This document shows positions 55,146 through 64,000 of a DNA stretch of 64,000 nt, in pieces. The stretch spans positions 48,617,454 to 48,681,453 of the forward strand of contig NC_062214.1 in NCBI RefSeq assembly GCF_902686445.1. The letters are read 5' to 3'. The DNA comes from Sciurus carolinensis (lineage: Eukaryota > Chordata > Mammalia > Rodentia > Sciuridae). Positions within the stretch are counted from its first letter, which is position 1. Each line of letters opens with the position of its first letter. Below the pieces are notes generated by a model, which did not search any database, was not told the origin of the DNA, and was given only the letters and a program-made list of their open reading frames with translations. The translations under genes and the position numbers were made by a program.

Positions 55146-57224
55146 TTTGTATATACAGCACAACTACAGGAGCCCAGGGACCAAGAATCCCTACAAAGTG
55201 GCAGACCAGGGCAGATCAGGACCATCTATGTAGCCCAAAGACTTTCAGTTTGCAGACCTTCATGCAGAGGCAGGTGATGATCTTTATTATACTCTAGGCA
55301 CCCAGTTGTCTGGAAGAATCACCAGGAAGAGCTCCTTCCTATCATCTGTGTTTTTGGTAGCAAAGGCTCTGAGAAGGATGGAGACAGTGATGCAGACCAC
55401 CCTAGGAGCCTCCTCTAGAGAATAATTCTGGTCTAATGCTGGGCTGCTCACAGGAAGCAAGGACTTGACCATGCCAAGTAACTAAGTTCCTTACCCCTAC
55501 AGTAGAGTAGAAACTAAAACCCATGCCCACATGGATCCTACTGTGTACATTAAATATTTAAAGTAATCAATGACTCTCATGTCAGTTCCTAAGGTCCTAC
55601 AGGAAGGTTGATGAATTAGGCTGTGTACTAAAGTGTGCTGAATTGGATTAGGGGCAGAGCCCAGATCTGTGTCTTGGGACTTCTAGAGATAATTAGGGGC
55701 CTTCTTTGATCACAGAAATGTCCAGAAGGAAAGAGTGGTTGCCCTACAAATTAAAATACAGAGATCACCACTGGGGCAACAGTAGGACCTCATGCTTCCT
55801 TCAGTCAAGCTAAAAAGAAAAAAGGTGAGAACAGCTCTGATGAGGGGTTGCTGAGACCACGTAGGACTTTGGCCCTCAGGTTAGGTGCCAGGTCTATAGC
55901 TGAGAGGCATGTGAACAGATCACCTGTGTGAAGTTTGTACCACCTTCTACCTCAAGGGCAACCCATGCTCAGGAGGGACTCTGCTTGGAGTGTGGAGACA
56001 TCATCTCTTTTGCAAGTGCCCCAGAAAAATCAGGGGAAAACGAGGGCAAAATGCCTTTTGTTTCTATTACTTTTAAGTTAAATCATCCATTTATTCAAGT
56101 AACACTTTTTCCTATTTTCACATTAAAATATATATTATTTATGAACTGATAATACAGGTCAGTAGTAGGTTACCTTGGCTGACTTTTACTTCATTTCTAA
56201 TGTCACTGCTTAGCACAATAATAGATTGAAAACTAGGGCAGAGCCCAGAATGTCAGGACCTGACATTTCTTCAATTTGTGCATCCTCTTAAAAGAAGAAA
56301 CTATCGAAACCACAACAAATTATACATCCTAAAGGCCAACATATACTAAAGATGTCATAAATTTCATGAAAATACCATTATACTTCTCTTAACTAAAACT
56401 GCCTGACAGCCTTTCTAATTACTTTCCTTTGATGCCTGATTGCTAGTTCCCTCTTTCTCCTGACAATGATTTTTATTTCATTCTCTAGAGAGAGAATAGA
56501 AAAAGTCTGTTTCCTTGTCATGTTTGGTTAAAACTATCTTGTTAGTTGTCTTTAAACATTTCTTTTAGCTTTGCAACTCATAATTGACAATCTCATGTAC
56601 ATTTTTCATATTGTTTTCAAGGATTAGGAGATATCTAACAAATTCTTTACATATAAACTGTAGAGTTTGGAGTATTTTCATTTTTCTTAGTTAAAGTTCA
56701 ATTAAATGAATTTAAATGTTTGAATCAATGGCATTTATTAACTAGTTTGTCAGTGGTGACCCAATTGGTCTGGATTTTTCTTCAACTTTGTTGTTTTTCC
56801 TCTCTGAAATCAGTTTTTCTGAGGGGTTAAAGTCCCAGGTGATCTGGGAGTAATTGATGCTCAGGGCTTTGTCTGGAATATGAAATCTACCTGAATTTTT
56901 CTGTGGCATCTCCCTAGACATACCAGAATTTGGACCTTTAAGTTGTATTTTTCTCTCTTGTAGACTCAGAACAACAGAACATCTTGGGCAAAGGCCATCA
57001 GAGGGTGTAAAGATCTCTCAGAGTTGATGTATGTCCTTAATTTAGACAAGACATAAAATGATGAATTCTACCTGGAGGATAAAACCCCAAAGATGCACAG
57101 TCATCCTGACAATCAGGGCAATAAAAAGGTTTCCCACTTGTCCCTAGCTCTGTGTTGGTGCTATGGGGAATCTGGTTTGCAGTGAATTGCTATAATCCCT
57201 TTACAAGGGCACCCTGTAGTAATA
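55146..57224. other. Unassigned DNA, about 2.1 kb
   Basis: No repeat landmark or firm gene. On the minus strand a 61-codon frame (55,287-55,472) ends with TAATAAA, and an acceptor-like TTTTTTCTTTTTAG lies upstream near 55,815; this is too weak to call an exon. Confidence 0.4.
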
Positions 57225-57241
57225 GAAAAAAAAAAAAAAAC
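57225..57241. repeat. A16-17 homopolymer
   Basis: A run of A without an identified retroposon body. Confidence 0.9.
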
Positions 57242-57462
57242 AGACAAAATATAACTTTAGCTGAAATAATACTGCATTAGAATTTTTCACAGATTTCCCC
57301 TAATCATTTGACATTTAAAACACAAGTTATTAGAGGCCAGTATCTAACAGGCCACAAAAATCCATTAGTGCATTCCCAACTTCAATTACACAAAAGAATC
57401 CCCTTCAAAATTTACTATTCTGCCAAGGTGAGAAAGATGATTTTTACACCTCCACAAAGCTG

Positions 57463-57463
<1 letters not shown>

Positions 57464-57509
<46 letters not shown>
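57464..57509. repeat. (TG)23 microsatellite
   Basis: About 46 bases of uninterrupted TG. Confidence 0.97.
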
Positions 57510-57513
<4 letters not shown>

Positions 57514-58829
57514 ATTTAGCTGTACTCTGATATAATGGAAATTGTTATCAAACTAGGCCTGTTTTGCTCACCCCACAGTAGGACAATTGCTGAAATAAGT
57601 TTTGCAAAAGACCTCAGAAGACGGCTGAATGTGGAGATGAGATAACATTTATAAAGAAACAGGGAAATTTATGGCTTGGGGAAGGGGAGTGAGGTGAGGT
57701 AATCACTAGTGCACACATGCATAATCAGTCTATGCCTTTTCATAGGGTGCAGATTCAGAACATAACAGTGTTAGCACGATATGAGGGTGGAGTATAGACC
57801 TTCTGACATCAAAAGGTGACCCATTGTGTGCCTGTGCAGGCCCAAGGGAAAAGCCAGTGGTTTCAACAAAAGCAGCTTAAGGGTCTGAAAAGTAACCTAG
57901 GCAATCATTATCATCCTGACCCACATGTCAGAGCTGTTATCTACAGCAAAGTTACCAGGAAACAAATACAATGTAGCTCAGCTATGTGATCGTTAGTTTA
58001 AACTAAAAGCAACTGGATACTGGAGGTCTTATTCAGATTTTCCTTTGGTTTCAAAATCAGAGGAAACGTGCTTCACACTAGCAGCTGGAAGACTCTGTCA
58101 GACACCCCTGCTCTCTACAGACCCTTTTTTTGCTAACCGCTCAGGTTGTGACTGGCTGTGGCACTGAGCATGGTCAAGACATGTCGGTTGACATGTTAAA
58201 ATGTTAGCTATTCCCAAAGTAATACCACTCAATGAAGATCAACCCAGTTTTGCCTTTTGGACCCAATTTTGCAACCCAGTGCTTTCGGTTGCTCTGCCCA
58301 GAATGTAGTCTCTATCACTCTTAACCAGGAGAGGAGAGGTGGAGGAAGGAAACAGTGTAAACTCAAGTTCTTACCAAGTTTCATCAGACTGCCTTGAATG
58401 CACATATCTGTTTCACTGGATGCCCTTGCAATTTCTAGAGACTTGAATCATTGTTTGTATATAATTTTACTAGTTGTGGTCATTCCATGGGGGAGCAATT
58501 CTATAGACCTCTTTCTGCTGCCATTCTAGAAGTGAATTTTCTGCTGTCTTCCCCCACCAAAAAAAAAAAAAAAAAATTCCCTGTGTCCAAATCTGTATTT
58601 GTGACTTACTCTATTACACTCAGAATTGCATTGTTGTGGAGACTGGGTACTGTCCTGTGTCACTGTAGCTCATTCATATTGATATTCCAATGTGTAAACA
58701 TAGCCCTTGGTTCCAGGCTTGCCTCTCCTGGTAGTGGGGGACTTGGCTAGGTTCTAGGCTTTTGCCAACAGCTTTGTTGTACATGGGCCTCCTTATCTCA
58801 GTCCTAATTAATGTTCAAATGCATTCTTT
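57510..58829. other. Unassigned DNA, possible old LTR remnant
   Basis: AAAGAAACAGGGAAATTTAT near 57,652 and GTTACCAGGAAACAAATACA near 57,950 hint at a decayed LTR or ERV-derived stretch, but no ends or family could be set. An A19 run lies at 58,559-58,577. Confidence 0.35.
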
Positions 58830-59760
58830 TCATATTCCAACACTTATGATGATAACATTGCCTCTAGATTTTTTTCTTAATAAAGATTTGTTATTAGGTT
58901 AAAATTTTACCTTCTATTCCTACTTTAAAATGAGTTTTTATTATAAATAAATATTAAACTGTTTCAATTTTTCTTCATATTTTTCTTATAATTTTAATAT
59001 GCTAAATTACTTTTTATGAGCTTTCTAATATTAGATCTTTCTTTCACACCAGAGATAAACTCAATTAATTTATTTTTTATTAACTATTGGACCCAATTTG
59101 CTAATGCTTTGTTTTGGATTTTTTGCATGTATAGTCATAAGAAGGGTTACATATATACCATAAGGTCATGAAAGAATTGAAAGAAAAAGTGAAATTTTGC
59201 TTAGATAAAGCATGACAGGTCAAGGTTGCTTACTTGTTCGAGTTCTATATTCTTGCTAACTAGGTTGTCTGCTTGACCTATAATTACATGAAGAGATTTA
59301 TTGGAATCTCACAAACTAATGATAAATTCATCCTTGAAGTCCTATCAATTTTCTTTTATACATCTTGAGGTTACCTTATTAGTCACATACATAGTATGTT
59401 TGACAAACTTTGCCTTAATAGTGTTCAGTCTGCTATTGCTATAGCTTCTCCAGGTTTCTTTTGGTTAGTAATTGCTTTCTGTGACTTTTCCCACCATCTT
59501 GCTTTCAACTCATTCATATAATTGTGACCTGGGGGTGCCTCCTGCAAATACCATAGACCTGAATTTTATTTTATTATCTAATTTGAAAATCTTTACAATC
59601 TCACTTGTGAGTTTGGTCAAATTGTGTTTTTTTTAATTGTTGATTTATTTATCTATTTTGCTTTGACACTTAATGATAAGAGTGAATAGTGGGGGAAGAG
59701 ACATTCTTATGATGCTTCAGTTTATCTAGGATCCATGTGGGAGTTGTGATTTTTTTTTTT
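58830..59760 (-). mobile_element. Degenerate ancient L1M ORF2, antisense
   Basis: AGAGATAAACTCAATTAATT and TTGCATGTATAGTCATAAGA (59,050-59,140) match the antisense RT region. CTTCTCCAGGTTTCTTTTGG, TTTTCCCACCATCTTGCTTT and GTGCCTCCTGCAAATACCAT (59,444-59,552) match the antisense endonuclease region in the right order. A further RT-like piece at about 59,670-59,750 is out of order, so at least two fragments are present. Confidence 0.6.
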
Positions 59761-60112
59761 TTTCCTAATCAACATTGTTTTTAAAAATCCCCAATTCTTT
59801 CAAATATTTATCTTTTTGGACAGCAAGGTTAGACCTAGGTTCAGGTGAATGGAAGTTATAGGTCAGGGAAGTTGTGACTCAACTGTTAAGGGAAGTGAGA
59901 TGCATTCAGACACTATATGCTTAAAAGACAGGGTGTTTTGAAAAAATAACCTGATATTTAAATAGCTGGAATTATATATACCCCCAGAAACCTGACTGTT
60001 AATCTTGAGGTCTATCTAAGAAGAACTAGTTCATAATAGGCCCTAACAGTTTTCTTCTTCATTGAATTAAGCTAGAAAAAAGAAAATGAGATAGATTCAG
60101 TACTTTACCACT
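59761..60112. other. Unassigned DNA
   Basis: No repeat or gene recognised. Confidence 0.45.
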
Positions 60113-60486
60113 GTGGGAATCAGCTTTCTATTGCTGTGACAAAACACCTAAGAAAGTCAACTTAAAGGAGAAAAAATTTATTTCGGTTTATGATTTCAGA
60201 GGTTTCAGTTCATGTTCAGTTGACTTTATTGCTGTGGGCCTGTAAGAATGCAGAACACCATGGCCATGGGAACATGTGGAAGAAGCAGCTTCTCACCTCA
60301 TCACAGCTGCAAAGCAGAAAGAGAGAGAGAGAGAAACTGGGGACAAAATATATTCTTCAAAGACCTTCCTCCAGTGACTTTCTCCAAAATGTTCCACACA
60401 AAAACTTCCTAAAAGCACCACAGGCTGGCAACCGAGTCTTCAACAAATGGCCTTTGGGGGGAGCTTTCAGACCCAAGCCATAATAC
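60113..60486 (-). mobile_element. MaLR-like LTR, antisense
   Basis: The reverse-orientation counterpart of 907-1306: TTTCTATTGCTGTGACAAAA, GAGAAAAAATTTATTTCGGT, AGGTTTCAGTTCATGTTCAG, ATGCAGAACACCATGGCCAT, GGCAACCGAGTCTTCAACAA and ACCCAAGCCATAATACC. No coding capacity. Confidence 0.65.
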
Positions 60487-60534
60487 CACCTGAAAATTCC
60501 AGGTAACCTGGTACAGAGTCCAGATATCTGTGAG

Positions 60535-60900
60535 TTTTTTAAAATAGAGATTCCCCTTGATTACAGTAGGGGTTATGTCCTGATAAGCCAATAACTGGAA
60601 AATCTTAAGTCAGAAATGCATTGAATACACTTGACCCACAGAATATCCCAACCTCACAACACAGCACACTAAGGAGTGTTGTTGGTTTTCCTTCCTAATC
60701 ACTTGGCTAATGGGGGACTATGGCCCCTGCCTCTGACCAACATGATGACACAGTATTGTATGGCAATTTGCAAGCCTGGGAAAAGAGCAAAATTCAATAT
60801 TACAGGTTTCTACTGAATGCATATCACTTTTACGCTATCATAATATCAAAGACATCATTCCAGGTTGAACCATCACAGGTCAGGGACTCCTTTGTAAATT
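60535..60900. mobile_element. Tigger-type nonautonomous DNA transposon
   Basis: AATAGAGATTCCCCTTGATT, CAGTAGGGGTTATGTCCTGA, AAGTCAGAAATGCATTGAAT, TTTCTACTGAATGCATATCA, CACTTTTACGCTATCATAA and GGTTGAACCATCACAGGTCA follow a known Tigger MITE, whose ends are inverted copies. Confidence 0.65.
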
Positions 60901-61362
60901 ATGCATTAACCACCAAATGCTGTATACACTAACAAAGTTGCCTGATTCTTTTGCTTTTATACTAGAATTATATCAATGTAGACTTGTAATGGTTACATCG
61001 TTCTGATGCCATTTTTTTAAGCCACTTTGTAAAACCAATTTGAATGTAAATGGACAAAAATATGATGTGAAGCAGGCTATTTACATATTTTCAAGATATC
61101 ATCCCATAAGATATTTTGTAATTACAAAGGGTAAAATGATATCTTTTCAGAGGAAAAATCTAGAAGACACATCCTAACCAGGTTATCAGATTAATATAAA
61201 ACATTAATTCAGTGTTGATACATCCATATCCGTTCAGATATGAACTGGGAACATTACAATATTTTTGTAGTATTCCTAACAAAATACAAAACCTAATTAG
61301 TTTTTTGTATCAAAATAAATTCATCAATTATGTTTTAAAGTAAACTTTGTAGCAAAATGTAT
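60901..61362. other. Unassigned AT-rich DNA
   Basis: No repeat or gene recognised. Confidence 0.5.
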
Positions 61363-61734
61363 GTTAGCTTTCCATTACTATGACAATTACCTGAGATAAT
61401 CAACTTATGAAAAGGAAAGGTATATTTTGGCTTACCATTTTGGAGGTTCCAGTCCATGGTCAGTTGGTCCTATTGCTTTCGCACCTGTGTTGGGGCTGCA
61501 TGTCATGACAGAAGCACACGGCAGAGGAAAACTGCTCACCTCATGGCCCAGAAGCAGAAGAGAGGAAGAGGCCAGCCCACCCCCATCCCCTCAAGAGTGC
61601 TCTGTTCATGTCCTAAGGACTTCACTCTAGGTCCTACCTCCTAAAGGCTCCACCCTGTCCCAACAGAGATATGTGGGGAAGTGAGCCTTTCCTGCCCAAG
61701 TCTTTGGGGACACTTAAAATCCATACTACAGCAA
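61363..61734 (-). mobile_element. MaLR-like LTR, antisense
   Basis: GTTAGCTTTCCATTACTATG, TACCTGAGATAATCAACTTA, TTTGGAGGTTCCAGTCCATG, GCATGTCATGACAGAAGC and CACTTAAAATCCATACTACA match the recurrent family, closest to 24,799-25,135. No coding capacity. Confidence 0.65.
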
Positions 61735-61869
61735 AGTGTAAACACAAAGGGAGGAAGGGGCAGGCACATAGTTGGATTATCCAGATTTTGATAAGGAACA
61801 ATTCCAGCAGCCCAAAAACCCTCCCCAAGGCCCTTCTCCCAAGGAACCTTCCCCTCCAATGGTAATCCT

Positions 61870-62320
61870 TACCTGGGCTCCACTATCAGACATTCATTTT
61901 GTATCTCCTTGACGTATACAAATGGCATCATACATCCCATACTTTGCACTAACATTTTTTCTGTGAGATTCATTCAAAATGTGGCATTTGACAATAAGGT
62001 ATTTTGTTGTTCTATAGTATTGTACTACAAAAATATGCCAAACTACATCTATCCATTCTATTATTGATGGGCATTTTGTTGTTTCCAATTTCTTGTTATT
62101 ACAAAAATGCCACTATAAATATACTTACATTTGTCTTTGGTGCAAATATATACATATTGCTGGAATGAAATTGCTGTGTATTATTTGTATGTTCTGATTT
62201 GGTAGACATTTTCAAGCATTTTTCCAAGTAGTTTCACAGGTTTAAATTTATATTGGGAGTATATCAGAATTTTGTTCACAGCCTTTTCAACAATTGGTTA
62301 AAATGTCACCTCATTGGTCA
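61870..62320 (-). mobile_element. Ancient L1M 3' region, antisense
   Basis: CTATCCATTCTATTATTGAT, GGGCATTTTGTTGTTTCCAA and TTTTCCAAGTAGTTTCACAG follow the antisense C-terminus of old L1 ORF2. Confidence 0.6.
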
Positions 62321-62427
62321 TCAAACAAATGCAAATACATGTATATATGAAGTATATACAAATATATTTGCATTTCATATATATGCATATTTATTTGCAT
62401 TTCCTTGTGGACCAGTGCAACAATACA

Positions 62428-62769
62428 CCTTTCTTTTTATTTATTTACTTTATTATTTGTTACAATTACTTATACATGACAGCAGAAAGCATTTTGACTC
62501 AGTGTATACAAGTGGAGCACAGCTTTTCATTTCTCTGACTGTACATGGTACAGAGTCTCACCATTCATGTAATCATACCATATACATAGGGTAATAATGT
62601 TCATCTCGTTCCATAATCTTTCCCCTCCCAAATCCCTCTCCTCACTCCCCTCTGCCCAATCTAAAGTTCCTCCATTCTTCCCTTGCCCCCTGCCATTATG
62701 GATCAGCATCCACATATCAGAGAAAACATTTGTTTTGGGGGGATTGACTTATTTCGCTTAGCATGATAT
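62428..62769 (-). mobile_element. L1 3' end, antisense
   Basis: TTACAATTACTTATACATGA, TTCATTTCTCTGACTGTACA, CATAGGGTAATAATGTTCAT and GACTTATTTCGCTTAGCATG match the lineage of copies A-C. It stops abruptly at the inverted SINE arm. Confidence 0.8.
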
Positions 62770-62928
62770 AGGATCACAGTTCAAAGCTAGCCTCAGCAAC
62801 CTAGAGAGACCCTGTTTCAAGATAAAAATAAAATTAAAAGGGCTGGGGATGTGGCTCAGTGGTTAAGTGCCCCTTGGTTCAATCCTGGGTACCAATATAA
62901 ACAAACCAACAAACATAAAGAACTGAAT
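62770..62928 (+). mobile_element. B1-dID SINE, truncated (left arm)
   Basis: The B1 side is truncated (starts AGGATCACAGTTCAAAGCTA). The dID half (GGGCTGGGGATGTGGCTCAG, GGTTCAATCCTGGGTACC) and the tail ATATAAACAAACCAACAAAC follow. It is a close inverted copy of 63,022-63,174. Confidence 0.88.
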
Positions 62929-63021
62929 GATATTGTAATAGCAACTTCCTTTTTATATGCTTATTGGCCACTCCGGAGTTCTTCAATAAAGTACTTCTCC
63001 AAGACTTCTGCCCATTATTGT

Positions 63022-63220
63022 ATTCAGTTCTGTTGGTTTGTTTGTTTGTTTATATTGGTACCCAGGATTGAACCCAGAGCACTTAACCACTGAACCACAT
63101 CCCCAGCCCTTTTTATTTTTGTCTTGAAACAGGGTCCCTCTAGGTTGCTGAGGCTAGTTTTGAACTGTGATCCTCCTCCCTCAGCCTCCAAAATCACTGG
63201 CATGTGCTACCAAATCTTGT
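63022..63220 (-). mobile_element. B1-dID SINE (right arm)
   Basis: Antisense tail (TTTGTTTGTTTGTTTATATT), dID half (GGTACCCAGGATTGAACCCA, CACATCCCCAGCCC) and B1 half (TTGCTGAGGCTAGTTTTGAA, TCCTCCCTCAGCCTCC, GGCATGTGCTACCAAATC). Bases 63,022-63,174 pair with the left arm. Confidence 0.88.
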
Positions 63221-63268
63221 TATCTGGGTTTATCTTAATGGTTTTGTCCATAATTTTGTATATAACTT

Positions 63269-63392
63269 TGTGTATGTGTGTATGTATTTATTTGCATATA
63301 TACACATATATTTGTGTGTGCATATATACATTTATACATTAATATATGTGCATGTGTGTATGTATGTGCATGCACATGTACACACAAGTATT
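63269..63392. repeat. (TG)n/(TA)n-rich low-complexity stretch
   Basis: Mixed TGTGTA, TATATACA and CATGTG units over about 120 bases. Open frames here are artefacts. Confidence 0.9.
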
Positions 63393-63924
63393 TGAGTTGG
63401 CAACTTCCTGGTCCAGCAGCAAGGTTATTTGTATTTCTGGGAATGCAGAGACCTCTCCTCATACATACTCAATCCTGTGATTATGAGTTTCCCCCTTTGG
63501 TTGTCCTGAGCTCAGAGCCTTATGAGCTGCCAGCTGCCTTGCAGGCAGACAGCTAAATAGATGAGACTGGAGTCACATCCCAACTGTGGCGCCATCTGAT
63601 CCCACATTATTATTCTAATTCTGGGTCAATTTTAGTGCATGACTTTTAAAAATTATTGTTATTGTCCTAATTATGTCCTAGAGAATCCAACTCTTTGCTG
63701 CTGAGTTCTCTAAAGAAATTATATTCATCCCCAATTGCAACATTTGTAAATGAATGAATGTTAACTTAATATATATGAGTTACAGTTGGATACATTGTCC
63801 CAAGGAACCTATGCCAAATTCTGTTTTATAGAAACATTGTATCATGAAAATCTCCTAATTTTTCTCTTAACCATTGCCTACCCCGTTTTCTAACTCTTCC
63901 CATAATCTTCCTCTCCCTTTTTTT
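63393..63924. other. Unassigned DNA
   Basis: No repeat or gene recognised. Confidence 0.5.
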
Positions 63925-64000
63925 CCCCAATACTGGGGACTGAACCCAGGGGTGTGTTTCTACTGAGCTACATCCCCAGCCCTTTATTTTTTCATTCTTA
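63925..64000 (-). mobile_element. ID/dID-type SINE, antisense, cut by window end
   Basis: CCCAATACTGGGGACTGAAC, CCAGGGGTGTGTTTCTACTG and AGCTACATCCCCAGCCC are an antisense dID core. Whether a B1 half follows cannot be seen. Confidence 0.85.

Noticed and set aside
1..64000. Operons, ribosome binding sites or phage features
   Set aside because: The window is mammalian by its SINEs, MaLR LTRs, MIR, L2 and L1; bacterial feature types do not apply.

Overview
This is a mammalian, non-prokaryotic stretch of DNA with no convincing host protein-coding gene. It is AT-rich and built almost entirely from layered interspersed repeats. The SINEs point to a squirrel-type rodent (Sciuridae): tRNA-derived ID elements with the ATAAA...ACTAAAAA tail, and 7SL/tRNA chimeric B1-dID elements. 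The LINE-1 (L1) copies are of one consistent type throughout. The species call is an inference from repeat style, not from a gene.

Layout. 1-14.9 kb: fragments of L1 3' ends, MaLR/ERVL-type LTRs, MIR, L2, MER5-like and other hAT pieces, one ID and one B1-dID. 14.9-28.6 kb: long unassigned stretches, degenerate ancient L1 on the minus strand, two ID elements, LTRs (one nested inside another), a 76-nt pure purine tract, and a Tigger-like DNA transposon. 28,628-35,378: a full-length 6.75-kb L1 (copy A) on the minus strand with a perfect 16-bp target-site duplication (TSD). 35.4-45.6 kb: older L1/LTR fragments, SINEs, MIRs and unassigned DNA. 45,649-47,760: a 5'-truncated L1 (copy C, plus strand). 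47,833-54,151: a long L1 (copy B, plus strand) only about 60 bp downstream of C. 54.2-64 kb: two Tigger-type elements, degenerate L1M, two LTRs of one recurrent family, L1 3' ends and an inverted SINE pair.

The most informative content is L1 biology. Copies A and B share a YY1-site-bearing 5' end but differ downstream: B has a 459-bp-period duplication, A has about seven degenerate 68-bp units. Their ORF1 coiled coils differ by exactly three 11-residue units. B has an intact ORF1 and an ORF2 broken by one nonsense codon and one frameshift; the same one-base deletion is also in C. B ends at a premature AATAAA site and then carries 164 bp of foreign sequence plus a second poly(A) inside its TSD, the signature of 3' transduction. 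All three L1 3'UTRs contain TTAGGG-like runs. No wholly new biological system was recognised; the rest of the window is ordinary decayed mammalian repeat DNA. Family names for old repeats are recalled by pattern and were not checked with a repeat library.
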